Source: Winogradskyella sp. (GTDB taxonomy: Bacteria; Bacteroidota; Bacteroidia; Flavobacteriales; Flavobacteriaceae). Taken from it: a stretch of DNA of 64,000 nt. The translations under genes were made by a program, and so were the position numbers. The stretch spans positions 1-64,000 of the forward strand of contig NZ_JANQIM010000025.1 in the NCBI RefSeq assembly GCF_028282165.1. Direction: 5' to 3'. Below, piece by piece: positions 26,383 to 35,266 of the stretch. The notes under the pieces are model-generated. The model did no database searches, was not told the DNA's origin, and was given only the letters and a program-made list of their open reading frames with translations. Within the stretch, counting starts at the first letter, position 1, and each line of letters begins with the position of its first letter.

Positions 26383-27534
26383 GTGATGACTGTAAACTCT
26401 ATGAATACACAAACCAAACTAAACACTGTAGAAGAAGCCATTGAGGATATTCGTCAAGGAAAAGTGATCATTGTTGTAGATGATGAAAATCGAGAAAACG
26501 AAGGTGACTTTCTTGCAGCTGCCGAAAAAGTAACACCAGAGATGATCAATTTTATGGCTACACACGGTAGAGGTTTAATTTGTGCACCACTCACCGAGCA
26601 TCGCTGTAACGAATTAGAGCTCAACATGATGGTTAGGAACAATACAGACCCAATGGAAACTGCATTTACAGTCTCTGTAGATTTAAGGGGAAATGGCGTA
26701 AGCACAGGTATTTCAGCCAGTGATAGAGCAAAAACGGTAAAAGCTCTGGTAAACAAAGACACTAAAGCTTTTGAACTGGCAAGACCAGGTCACATTTTTC
26801 CTTTAATAGCCAAAGAAGGAGGTGTTTTAAGACGTACAGGCCACACAGAAGCTGCCATTGATTTTGCACGCTTAGCTGGTTTTGAACCCGCTGGAGTCAT
26901 TGTAGAGATAATGAATGAAGATGGTACCATGGCCCGCTTGCCACAACTTATGGAAGTTGCCAGAAAATTTGATCTAAAAATAGTGTCTATCGAAGATCTT
27001 ATAGCCTATCGTATGGAGCACGATTCCCTCATTGAGAAAAAGGAAGACTTTGATATAGAGACACGCTTTGGGAAATTTAGACTTAGGGCTTATTTGCAAA
27101 CTACAAACAATCAAATTCATATTGCACTTACAAAAGGTAGTTGGACCTCTGATGAAACCGTATTAACAAGAGTTAATGCTACTTTGGTTAACAATGACAT
27201 ACTTGGCACGTTGACCAATAATGCAGATAAGAAATTAGACGATATGTTCAATGTCATCAATTCTGAAGGTAAAGGCGCCATTATTTTTATAAATCAACAA
27301 GCAGAATCCATGAATATTCTATCCAGACTTTCTATACTAAAGGAAGATCAGGTAGAAGGTAAATTAGTAAAAGCCCCAAGAATACCTATGGACAGTAAAG
27401 ACTTTGGTATTGGTGCTCAAATACTACACGACTTAAAAATAAGTAAGCTCAAGCTAATGTCTAATAGTCTTCAGACCAAACGTGTAGGAATGATTGGATA
27501 TGGCCTAGAGATTGTAGAATATATAAATTATTAA
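26383..27534 (+). CDS. ribB: DHBP synthase RibB fused to a degenerate GTP cyclohydrolase II domain
   Basis: A 383-residue RibBA-type fusion. Residues about 14-210 are 3,4-dihydroxy-2-butanone 4-phosphate synthase, with DDENRENEGDF (34-44) and RTGHTEAAIDF (151-161) intact. This domain makes the four-carbon unit of riboflavin. The RibA half (about 222-383) lacks the metal site. The segment aligned with the usual RVHSEC...CDC region is RVNATLVNNDILGTLTNNAD (263-282), so all three zinc cysteines are missing, as is the GRGIGL motif. The second half is therefore probably structural or regulatory. Start: ATG 26383 or 26401. Confidence 0.88.
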   Translation: MMTVNSMNTQTKLNTVEEAIEDIRQGKVIIVVDDENRENEGDFLAAAEKVTPEMINFMATHGRGLICAPLTEHRCNELELNMMVRNNTDPMETAFTVSVDLRGNGVSTGISASDRAKTVKALVNKDTKAFELARPGHIFPLIAKEGGVLRRTGHTEAAIDFARLAGFEPAGVIVEIMNEDGTMARLPQLMEVARKFDLKIVSIEDLIAYRMEHDSLIEKKEDFDIETRFGKFRLRAYLQTTNNQIHIALTKGSWTSDETVLTRVNATLVNNDILGTLTNNADKKLDDMFNVINSEGKGAIIFINQQAESMNILSRLSILKEDQVEGKLVKAPRIPMDSKDFGIGAQILHDLKISKLKLMSNSLQTKRVGMIGYGLEIVEYINY

Positions 27535-29066
27535 TTTACTACCACTCGTCCACTTACCGAACGGTCTTTAGAATAAATTTTAAGAATATAACAGCCTGTC
27601 TTAAGTTCCTCTACATTGATGCTTTTTGAATTTTTGTTACCAACAACTAATTGCCCTAAAATATTATAAAGTTCTACTCTGTCTATAGGCTCATCTGTTT
27701 TAATATTGATGTAGTTTGAAGTGGGATTTGGGTAAATTCTAAATTTTTCCCCAAACACTTCGTCAATACTCAAGCCTGTATTTTGATACACCCTAACATA
27801 ATCTATAACCATAGAGCTTTGTGCAAAACTAGGGTCGATTCCGCCAGAAATACCACCCATGGCCACATTCAATATTAAATACTGCTCTAAATCAAATGGC
27901 CAGGTATTAGCATCCTTAACTGCCGGATTATAGGTATAATAACCCACGCCATCGATCATAAATGTAACCTGATTTGGAGACCAATTCATCGAATAAACAT
28001 GAAAATCATTCGCCACATCAGATAAAAACTGTGTTGCCGTATTAACTGTATTTCCGAAACTAGAAGGTGTATGTATCGCACAACTGACTTCATTCGTAGA
28101 ATGCAAACCGTGTTCCATTATATCCAGTTCGCCACAAGCTGGCCAGGTAGTAGTTCCAAATCCTTGGGTTTGCCAATATGCACCTGTTTCATTAATATTT
28201 TTCCCAAGTGTCCATATAGCTGGCCAAGTGCCCTCACCTTCAGGTAATTTGGCTCTCACATCTACTCTTCCATAAGTGAAGGCAAATTTAGAGTTTAATC
28301 GTGCGGAAGTATAATTTAATGTAACTCCATCTTGGGTTAACGTTTCGCTTTTCGCGACGATGTTTAAAAATCCATTTTCTACATAGGAGTTATCTAGTCG
28401 GTCCGTATAATGCTGTTCTTCTCCATTAAACCATTGCCCACCATTGGGACCAAACGTTTGGTGATGCCATTTAGATGCATCAACAGCCGCTGGAATTGTA
28501 CTATCAAATTCATCAGACCATACCAAATCTGTATAGACCACATCCAGTTCATGTGGGTCTCCTGGTATAGATCCGTCGTTTATATCATCAATTCTAAAAG
28601 CACCAGGTACAGCACTGCCATCATCTATTCTAATCACAAATCTACTGTAAGCACCACTTCCCCCAACAGTAGAAAAATCAAAAGTTAGATCTGACCATGC
28701 ATCCTGATTGGAAGGAACTGCTACACTAACCTCTACATCGGGATTTGTTCCATTCTCTAACTTAACAACTACAGTATGTGTATTAGAATCGAAAGCGTAA
28801 AATCTTAAAGTTATTTGATCTTCTATATCCAAATCTACAGGTTGGCTTAAATCGATATAATGGCCTTGTTCTGATGTAGAGCCTGAACGAAAAAACTCTC
28901 CTGTAGGATTATTGGCATCTGTTGGTGATGGCACAATACCAAATGTACTACCGCCCCAAACATTGAAATTGTGAGAACTGTTTGAAAAGTCAATTGGCAT
29001 TTGTTGCGAAAACAACAAAGACATTGAGAAGGAAAACAAAAATGTTAGTGCGTAATTTAACTTCAT
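27531..29066 (-). CDS. T9SS-secreted GH16 beta-glucanase (laminarinase-like)
   Basis: A 511-residue secreted enzyme; the start at 29066 gives a clean signal peptide (MKLNYALTFLFSFSMSLLFS). Residues about 25-165 form a jelly-roll carbohydrate-binding-like module. Residues about 170-430 are a GH16 catalytic domain with the ExDxxE motif as GELDIMEHG (nucleophile Glu313, acid/base Glu318), as in enzymes that cut beta-1,3-glucans such as laminarin. Residues about 440-511 are a T9SS sorting domain (FRIYPNPTSNYINI ... GCYILKI). Algal glucan degradation fits a marine flavobacterium. It is convergent with ribB, overlapping by 4 bases. Confidence 0.9.
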   Translation of the reverse strand: MKLNYALTFLFSFSMSLLFSQQMPIDFSNSSHNFNVWGGSTFGIVPSPTDANNPTGEFFRSGSTSEQGHYIDLSQPVDLDIEDQITLRFYAFDSNTHTVVVKLENGTNPDVEVSVAVPSNQDAWSDLTFDFSTVGGSGAYSRFVIRIDDGSAVPGAFRIDDINDGSIPGDPHELDVVYTDLVWSDEFDSTIPAAVDASKWHHQTFGPNGGQWFNGEEQHYTDRLDNSYVENGFLNIVAKSETLTQDGVTLNYTSARLNSKFAFTYGRVDVRAKLPEGEGTWPAIWTLGKNINETGAYWQTQGFGTTTWPACGELDIMEHGLHSTNEVSCAIHTPSSFGNTVNTATQFLSDVANDFHVYSMNWSPNQVTFMIDGVGYYTYNPAVKDANTWPFDLEQYLILNVAMGGISGGIDPSFAQSSMVIDYVRVYQNTGLSIDEVFGEKFRIYPNPTSNYINIKTDEPIDRVELYNILGQLVVGNKNSKSINVEELKTGCYILKIYSKDRSVSGRVVVN

Positions 29067-29268
29067 AGTATTCGTTTTACGATAAAAATAGAAATACTGT
29101 GAATTAATTACTAGAAAGTTACCTATACAAAACCTGTACAACAGCAAAAAGCCACTCCAAACAGGGGATCTCTGAGAATTGCACACTTATTCTTTTTATA
29201 TGTTTGTATATAGTATTATTTACTTGTATTAATTTTGAATATGTAGAAAGTCTTTAAATAATAAGCTA

Positions 29269-30564
29269 TTAATCCATCACCCAAACATCATTAAAGCCTG
29301 CACCATCAAATAAGCTTTCTGAACCAGCTATTACCCAAAGCTTGTCATCATAGGTAATGGATGTATGGAAAACACGTTCTTCAAAAAAGCCATTATTTGT
29401 AACCAATGTCCAAATTGCACCGTCTTTAGATTTCCAGATGTCATTGGTTTCGCCAATTATTGGCTGTTCTTGTCCGCCAATAACATAAAGATAGTCATCA
29501 AAAACTGTTGTTGAATGATGGAACCTAGGTGAGAATGATGCATTATCTGTTATCTGAATCCAATTAATACCATCCGATGATTTCCAAACATCATTCTTTA
29601 GATCTTCAAGTGAACTGCGCCCTGCAATTAACCAGATTTCATCTTTGAATACGGAAACAGAATACCCTTCCCTTGGCATAAAACCTGCTTGAGGATTAAC
29701 TAGCACCCAATTAACACCATTACTTGTGTTCCACACTTCACTATTTTGAAAAAGCCAAATTTTACTTTCAAATACTATTGCCTTTGGATGATTCATCGCA
29801 GTGAAGTTTGCGTTTGCCGTTTCGAGTGTCCAGTTAAAACCGTCCGTGCTCGACCAAACATCATTTTTTGGTGTTCCATCATTTCCCCCTATCACCCACA
29901 TCTTATTATTGAAGCTGACCGAAGCGTGGCCAAATCGTTTCGAGAACTGAGCTTCGTTGGTCATTTCTTCCCAATTAAAGCCATCTAGTGTTGAGTAAAC
30001 ATCGTTATAGCGAATAAAGTTATTAGTAACACCATCTTTAGTAGTTCCTGCTATAAGCCATAGTCTGTCATCATAAATGATGGTTTTATGCCTGCTTCTT
30101 TTAGCAAAACTTGCATCATCAATTATTGGATTAGAATTTATGTTTATAGGTCTTGTAGTAAAGCTAAATATATTGTTGCTTTCTGTTTCTCCTCCTTTGT
30201 CGTCCCTTGCAATGACCCTCCAATAGTATGTTGTGCATGTATTAGCGCGATCTGTTAAAATCATGGAAGTATCCGTAGTAATTTCAACCAAAGCCGAACC
30301 TAGGTTGGATGGATCTGTACCAAATTGCACCTCGTAAACCACAGGATCGCCATCTATATCTATTGCGCTTTCCCAGCTAAAAGTCAACTGGGTTAAATCC
30401 GTATTAGCTGACCCGTCAGGTAAATTTATGAGACTAAAGCTGCTCGGTGGGGTATTGTTTTGGTTAGCCATATTTAGATTATCATCATTATCACAGCTAC
30501 TTATAAACCCCACGATTAGTAGAATAAGGTAGAATTTGCTCAACATGTTTATGCTCTTTTTCAT
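29269..30564 (-). CDS. Kelch-like lipoprotein with Fn3-like module
   Basis: A 431-residue lipoprotein. The signal ends in SSC, and the ATG at codon 7 is an equally good start. After an Asp/Asn-rich linker comes an Fn3-like module (residues about 35-140, FSWESAIDIDGDPVVYEVQF to YYWRVIARDDKGG). Then about six Kelch-like propeller repeats follow, each with a W..IAG/VIGG core and a trailing VW.S.DG.NW unit (for example MWVIGGNDGTPKNDVWSSTD). It is probably a surface carbohydrate- or protein-binding protein. It lies between the GH16 enzyme and a beta-helix lipoprotein on the same strand. Confidence 0.8.
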   Translation of the reverse strand: MKKSINMLSKFYLILLIVGFISSCDNDDNLNMANQNNTPPSSFSLINLPDGSANTDLTQLTFSWESAIDIDGDPVVYEVQFGTDPSNLGSALVEITTDTSMILTDRANTCTTYYWRVIARDDKGGETESNNIFSFTTRPININSNPIIDDASFAKRSRHKTIIYDDRLWLIAGTTKDGVTNNFIRYNDVYSTLDGFNWEEMTNEAQFSKRFGHASVSFNNKMWVIGGNDGTPKNDVWSSTDGFNWTLETANANFTAMNHPKAIVFESKIWLFQNSEVWNTSNGVNWVLVNPQAGFMPREGYSVSVFKDEIWLIAGRSSLEDLKNDVWKSSDGINWIQITDNASFSPRFHHSTTVFDDYLYVIGGQEQPIIGETNDIWKSKDGAIWTLVTNNGFFEERVFHTSITYDDKLWVIAGSESLFDGAGFNDVWVMD

Positions 30565-30589
30565 GATTTCAATTTTTTACTTTTTTATA

Positions 30590-31807
30590 TTAACCTTCAT
30601 CGCAAATATTATTACTTGCAATACTGTTATATGAGTTAGAATTGCCGTTAAAAATGCATTGATCCCATCCAGAATTTGATGTGCCTACTACTATTCCACA
30701 TCCGCCACTATTAGAAATGGTGCAATTGTTAACGGTAAGTCTCGAGCCATGAAAAATTGTTATGTTTGCCCTGTTGGAAACAAAGTTATGGCTATCACTT
30801 CCACCATAAGAGATTTCGCAATTTGATAGTCTATTTTGTGTATTATTAGTATCAAAATAGTATAGCCCTTTCCACGATCCTGGTATATTTACCTCGCCCG
30901 TAAATATGCTTCCTTCAGCATTTAGATAGGCATTGTCCCCATCAATTGACATAAACCCATTTGGTGTAAATTCTAGGTGGGCTCCAGGTAATATTGATAG
31001 ACCTTTTTCTACTTCTATTTCACCATCTATTTTATAATTTAAACCTTGCCAAACATGATTGGTATTATCATTCAGTTTAGACTCTCTAATGGAGATACCA
31101 TCAAATCCATTATTGGTGTAAGTACTGTTGGCATCTATTTTTTGGACATGTTTAGCAGATAGCCTTACCGCTTGTCCAATATTATTATTAAATGTGTTGT
31201 TTTCAAAGTTGCGCAAGTCTGCAATACTCGTACCAGTAATATTATTCATGACTAACAGGCCAATACCATCTGTATTTTCAATGGTTGTATTTTTAATTGT
31301 CAACTTACCTGTTGTAGTGGTTTTATATATTACAACGGCAACCTTTTGGTTAACCCAAGTGCTATTTATAGGACTACTGCCAGCATCAGTGACAATTACA
31401 TGATTTAGCTCATTTCTGACATCATTAGACTCAAACCCAATACCTCTCCAAAAGCCAGCTACAGGCTCTTCACCTTGAAAAATAATAGGGTTGGTGTCAG
31501 TTCCTATTGCTGATAATGCACCATCGTCATTTACATACATCGAACCATCAGATTTAAAAATAAAAGTGGTGCCAGGTTCTATGGTTACTATGGCATTTAT
31601 TTCCAAGTTGCAATCTATCACATAGTCAATACCTTCGGAATGATTCATAAGGGTAACATCTTCATTGATATCGCATTCTAGAGGTATTGCATTAGAGGCA
31701 TTGTTATTGTTATCGCTATTTAAATTCTCTTGGTCGTCTGAAGAGCAACTAAAAATGGAAATAAATAAGAATATTACAATTGGTATGAATAGTTTTAAAG
31801 TTTTCAT
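30590..31807 (-). CDS. right-handed beta-helix lipoprotein
   Basis: About 405 residues from the ATG at 31807 (MKTLKLFIPIVIFLF, lipobox FSC); the longer frame to 31822 starts MNINIMK. It has an SSDD linker, then two rounds of short beta-helix coils with Asn-rich turns (GKLTIKNTTIENTDGIGLLV, SRLTVNNCTISNSGG). It resembles bacterial pectate-lyase-like helix proteins but no catalytic site is recognisable. It probably binds polysaccharide at the cell surface. It is the first gene of the GH16/Kelch/beta-helix group if transcription runs leftwards. Confidence 0.75.
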   Translation of the reverse strand: MKTLKLFIPIVIFLFISIFSCSSDDQENLNSDNNNNASNAIPLECDINEDVTLMNHSEGIDYVIDCNLEINAIVTIEPGTTFIFKSDGSMYVNDDGALSAIGTDTNPIIFQGEEPVAGFWRGIGFESNDVRNELNHVIVTDAGSSPINSTWVNQKVAVVIYKTTTTGKLTIKNTTIENTDGIGLLVMNNITGTSIADLRNFENNTFNNNIGQAVRLSAKHVQKIDANSTYTNNGFDGISIRESKLNDNTNHVWQGLNYKIDGEIEVEKGLSILPGAHLEFTPNGFMSIDGDNAYLNAEGSIFTGEVNIPGSWKGLYYFDTNNTQNRLSNCEISYGGSDSHNFVSNRANITIFHGSRLTVNNCTISNSGGCGIVVGTSNSGWDQCIFNGNSNSYNSIASNNICDEG

Positions 31808-31931
31808 AATATTAATGTTCAATAAATTAAATACCTAAAAAGTTAAGCTTTGATAAATTTGGGCAATAGCAACCTAGGTGGCTAAAAATGCCACACAATT
31901 AAGTTTATTAAAAAGATTAAGAAATTTAAAC

Positions 31932-32315
31932 CTAAGTCTTGGCTTCCATGATACCTAACTGCTCCATGAGAACAACCTGATCGGCCATAAGCCAATGATC
32001 TACAATTTTCCCATCCTTAATGGTATAACGAATTACAAAAGGCAAATTCATTTCCTTATTAGTAGGTGGAATACCATTAAATTCCGCTTTATGTATTCCT
32101 TTAGCTCGACCTTGAACCAACACCTTATCACCTTCGCAAATCATTTCTTCAATAAAAAGTTCATACTTAGGAAAAGCACCATCAAAAAATGCAATATGGT
32201 CTATTAATTTTTGGTCAGTCGTATAACGCCTACAAAGTGCTTCAGATTTCTCAACACCTGAAATAGCATTAAAATACTCTACAATAAAAGCTCTATTCTT
32301 TTTTATAATACCCAT
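31932..32315 (-). CDS. SnoaL-like ester cyclase family protein
   Basis: A 127-residue single-domain NTF2-fold protein of the SnoaL-like family. The signature end IVDHWLMADQVVLMEQLGIM is typical, and FFDGAFPKYELFIEEMICEG precedes the sheet. Members act as polyketide cyclases, isomerases or plain binding proteins; the substrate is not indicated. It has no signal peptide, so it is cytoplasmic. It lies 81 bases downstream of an AraC-type regulator on the same strand and has its own TAnnTTTG element. Confidence 0.8.
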   Translation of the reverse strand: MGIIKKNRAFIVEYFNAISGVEKSEALCRRYTTDQKLIDHIAFFDGAFPKYELFIEEMICEGDKVLVQGRAKGIHKAEFNGIPPTNKEMNLPFVIRYTIKDGKIVDHWLMADQVVLMEQLGIMEAKT

Positions 32316-32335
32316 AATAACAATGATTTATGAAG

Positions 32336-32343
32336 CAAATTTA
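32336..32343 (-). promoter_or_regulatory. promoter of the SnoaL-like gene
   Basis: On the minus strand this reads TAAATTTG, an exact TAnnTTTG, 20 bases upstream of the start codon. Confidence 0.5.
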
Positions 32344-32396
32344 AAAAGCATTTTAATAAAAAAATTGTAGGAATGTTTCCATTTGTTGCCTCTATG

Positions 32397-33227
32397 TTAC
32401 ATCGCCTGTTTTTTAAAACTACTTGGTGTTATGCCAAAATACTTTTTAAAGGAACGCGAAAAATGTCCCTTGTCTGAGAACCCACAAGAATATGCCACCT
32501 CGGTAACGGATAAATCCTGCTTAGTATCCTTGAGAAGTTGTTTGGCGAGTTCGAGTTTAAATATCATAATGTATGATAAAGGCGATTTCTCAGTGATCTC
32601 CTTAACTTTTCTATAGAGATGTGTTCTACTCATATTTAGTGATTTTGCTAGCTCGGCCACACCATAATCTCCATCTTGTAAATGCAACTCTAATAATTTA
32701 TTGATTTTATTTAATAAAATATGGTGGTCTTTATTAATCTTGCATGCCTCTTCCTTAGAACCTTTACCAAAAAAATGATTGCGAAGACTCTTGTTCATCT
32801 CAATGTAATATGGCGAAAAATTAAGCGGTTTTTCCCAATGGGCATTTATGCCAGTTGGAACATAAATTTGATACTGGGTATTGGTTCCTTCAATATGTAT
32901 TCTATTTACCTTAAGCTGAGTGATAGAAAGAATCTCGGTTATTCTGTATAAATCTATACCTTGAATAAATACATTAATACAGATTTCTTTATTTTTTATT
33001 GACGCTACACCAATTTTAATTTTACAACCCTCTGGAATAAAATCCAAAATTCTATAAAACAGTTTATCTAGTTGATTTTTTATTTGAGAATTAATCGATA
33101 ATTGTCTGTGTCCATAATTGTCAGGTACTATTTTAATATCAATATCCTGATGAGAAGCTTCTAATTTAAGTTCATCCAACCAGTCATATAGTGTACTAAT
33201 ATCTAGTTTTGGCAATAGTGTCCCCAC
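32397..33227 (-). CDS. AraC-family transcriptional regulator
   Basis: A 276-residue protein. Residues about 180-276 hold two AraC-type helix-turn-helix units (LAKSLNMSRTHLYRKVKEIT, then VTEVAYSCGFSDKGHFSRSF), ending in KKYFGITPSSFKKQ. The N-terminal 170 residues are not a standard AraC sugar-binding cupin. QLDKLFYRILDFIPEGCKIK and the surrounding sequence loosely recall the HATPase-like sensor ends of Bacteroidota hybrid regulators, so it may be the detached end of such a system. The SnoaL-like gene 81 bases downstream is a candidate target. Confidence 0.85.
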   Translation of the reverse strand: MGTLLPKLDISTLYDWLDELKLEASHQDIDIKIVPDNYGHRQLSINSQIKNQLDKLFYRILDFIPEGCKIKIGVASIKNKEICINVFIQGIDLYRITEILSITQLKVNRIHIEGTNTQYQIYVPTGINAHWEKPLNFSPYYIEMNKSLRNHFFGKGSKEEACKINKDHHILLNKINKLLELHLQDGDYGVAELAKSLNMSRTHLYRKVKEITEKSPLSYIMIFKLELAKQLLKDTKQDLSVTEVAYSCGFSDKGHFSRSFKKYFGITPSSFKKQAM

Positions 33228-33289
33228 TGTGATTGATTAATAATCAAGAAGATACTTAAAACAAAAGAATTAAAAAAATTCTCTGGATT

Positions 33290-34483
33290 TTAAATTTTAG
33301 AGGTAATAATTTGCGCCATCTTCTCTGCACGAGCTTTCACTTCATATTCAGTCCAAGACAATTTAATTAAGCAAGATAAATTTCTGGCTATAAAAGCATC
33401 AGATTGCTCGAAGGTTTTTGAAGTAAGATACTTCAATCCCTCTTTGACTTCTGCTGAAATTGGAAACAAAGACTTTAAATCTTTGAGGTGGTCCCATTTT
33501 CTTATATAATGCCAATTATTATCGTAGTAATGGAAACAAGCATCAACTCCATTTTCCTTAAAGGCTTCAGAAACCTTTCTGGTTGTATCTAGATCAGGTA
33601 AGAAAAAATTCAAAAAGGCATAGCTTTCAACACCACCATTCGGAATCTTTCTAAATTCAACTTCGGGTATTTGGGACAGTGCCTCTCTTAGTATTGTATA
33701 ATTTCTTTTCTGAATTTCAATAAACTCTGGCAATCGTCTTACCTGAGCCAAGCCAACCGCAGCATGTAACTCAGAAATCCTAAAGTTGTAGCCCAAGAAT
33801 GGATGTGTTTCTGCACCTCTATCATGACCTATATGATCATGTCCATGGTCCGAATAGTGATCGGCATGTGTATAATAAGCTTCACTATTTGTAACAACAG
33901 CTCCGCCTTCACCACATGTAATCGTTTTTACAAAATCGAAAGAAAAGCAACCTATATCCGCTATACTTCCCAATGGCTGTCCTTTGTAAGTTCCGCCTAT
34001 AGCCTGACAAGCATCTTCGATAAAGATCAAATTATGTGTCTCACAGACCGACCTTAAGGCGTCCATGTCTCCCATACTTCCGCACATTTGCACAACCATA
34101 ACGGCTTTGGTTCTAGAAGTGACGGCGGCCTCTACTGCACTAGGGTCTAAAGTTAATGTGCTGTCTATATCAACTAAAACCGGAATAGCTCCTAACATCA
34201 TAATGGCTTCAAAACTTGCTACAAAGGTAAATGTGGGCATAATCACTTCATCACCTGCTCCTACTCCAGCTGAAGCCAAAGCTACAGTTACAGCAGCTGT
34301 TCCGCTAGATACTAATTGTACGTATTTGGTGTTAAAGGTACTGCTAAGTTCGGATTCTAATGCCTTAGCCTTCCAGTGGCCTTTGCGCATCCCATCAAAT
34401 CCATAGCGCATTAGAACACCATTGTCTAAAACATCGTTAACTTCCTTACGCTCTAAATCACTGAATAATTCGAAACCTGGCAT
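33290..34483 (-). CDS. KdnA-like aminotransferase (DegT/DnrJ/EryC1/StrS)
   Basis: A 397-residue PLP aminotransferase. The Schiff-base lysine is Lys186 in SFDFVKTITCGEGG and the PLP-pairing Asp157 lies in IEDACQA. The unusual MPGFELF start, the YSDHGHDHIGHDRGAETHP insert and the NFRISELHAAVGLAQ motif resemble KdnA. That enzyme aminates C8 of a Kdo precursor to make 8-amino-Kdo for lipopolysaccharide. The KdnA reading is from memory of the family. The partner kdnB (an alcohol dehydrogenase-like protein) is not next to it, so another sugar substrate remains possible. Confidence 0.75.
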   Translation of the reverse strand: MPGFELFSDLERKEVNDVLDNGVLMRYGFDGMRKGHWKAKALESELSSTFNTKYVQLVSSGTAAVTVALASAGVGAGDEVIMPTFTFVASFEAIMMLGAIPVLVDIDSTLTLDPSAVEAAVTSRTKAVMVVQMCGSMGDMDALRSVCETHNLIFIEDACQAIGGTYKGQPLGSIADIGCFSFDFVKTITCGEGGAVVTNSEAYYTHADHYSDHGHDHIGHDRGAETHPFLGYNFRISELHAAVGLAQVRRLPEFIEIQKRNYTILREALSQIPEVEFRKIPNGGVESYAFLNFFLPDLDTTRKVSEAFKENGVDACFHYYDNNWHYIRKWDHLKDLKSLFPISAEVKEGLKYLTSKTFEQSDAFIARNLSCLIKLSWTEYEVKARAEKMAQIITSKI

Positions 34484-34509
34484 AAATTTGAATTGTTATA
34501 TTTTTACAA

Positions 34510-34517
34510 CAAATATA
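34510..34517 (-). promoter_or_regulatory. promoter of the KdnA-like gene
   Basis: On the minus strand this reads TATATTTG, an exact TAnnTTTG, 26 bases upstream of the start codon. Confidence 0.55.
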
Positions 34518-34547
34518 ACCTTTTGTTCACTTTCTGGAAGGGTCTTA

Positions 34548-35186
34548 TTATAATTCTATGATAGTTTCGGATAAAGATTTTCTTACTTTTTTGAGCTCAG
34601 CAAACATATCGTCTTCTGCCCTAAATCCGACGGGAAACATTAAAACAGAACTTAAACCAAATCGATCTAGGCTTAAGGCCTTGTCTATTTCAGTAGGAAT
34701 AAAACCTTCCATAGGACATCCATCAATACCTTCTACAGCGCAAACTGTCATTAAATTTCCCAAAGCGATATAAGCCTGTTTTGCCGCCCAATCTGTTTTT
34801 TTCTCATTTGGCATATTACTGATCGTTGTTTTTAAACCGTTCTTAAATGGCTCTAAAACACTATCTGGAGTTTGTCTTATCTTTTTTACATTATCAAAAT
34901 GCTGTTCTACATCAGCATCGTCGATATCATTTTGAATACATAATATGAGCAGATGAGAGGCGTCTGCTACTTGGCGCTGACCATATGAATGCTCCACTAA
35001 TGCTTCACGACGCTTTCTATCTTCTACAACAACCATCTTTAATGTTTGTAAACCGTAGGACAATGCCGTTAGATTAAATGCTTCTTTTAATATTTGAATT
35101 TGCTGCTCTGACAAAGTCTTTGAATTATTAAATTTCTTGGTAGCATAACGCCATTTTAATTTTTCTATAATCATTTCAATCTTCAA
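34548..35186 (-). CDS. nitroreductase family NAD(P)H oxidoreductase
   Basis: A 212-residue flavin reductase of the NfsB-like nitroreductase family: LKWRYATKKFNNSKTLSE at the N-terminus (FMN-binding Arg/Lys), and AFNLTALSYGLQTLKMVVVED (the Ser/Thr stretch of the FMN pocket). A GGxG-like region is replaced by CAVEGIDGCPMEGF, as in this branch. It reduces nitro compounds or quinones with NAD(P)H in the cytoplasm. The start may be the ATG at codon 5 (MIIEKLKW). It has its own promoter at 35205. Confidence 0.9.
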   Translation of the reverse strand: MKIEMIIEKLKWRYATKKFNNSKTLSEQQIQILKEAFNLTALSYGLQTLKMVVVEDRKRREALVEHSYGQRQVADASHLLILCIQNDIDDADVEQHFDNVKKIRQTPDSVLEPFKNGLKTTISNMPNEKKTDWAAKQAYIALGNLMTVCAVEGIDGCPMEGFIPTEIDKALSLDRFGLSSVLMFPVGFRAEDDMFAELKKVRKSLSETIIEL

Positions 35187-35204
35187 TTAAAATCTTTCAC
35201 TTTG

Positions 35205-35212
35205 CAAATATA
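35205..35212 (-). promoter_or_regulatory. promoter of the nitroreductase gene
   Basis: On the minus strand this reads TATATTTG (TAnnTTTG), 18 bases upstream of the first start codon. Confidence 0.5.
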
Positions 35213-35266
35213 CAATGGGTCATATAATTAAATACAAAACCCATACTAAAGCGTATGGGTTTTGTA

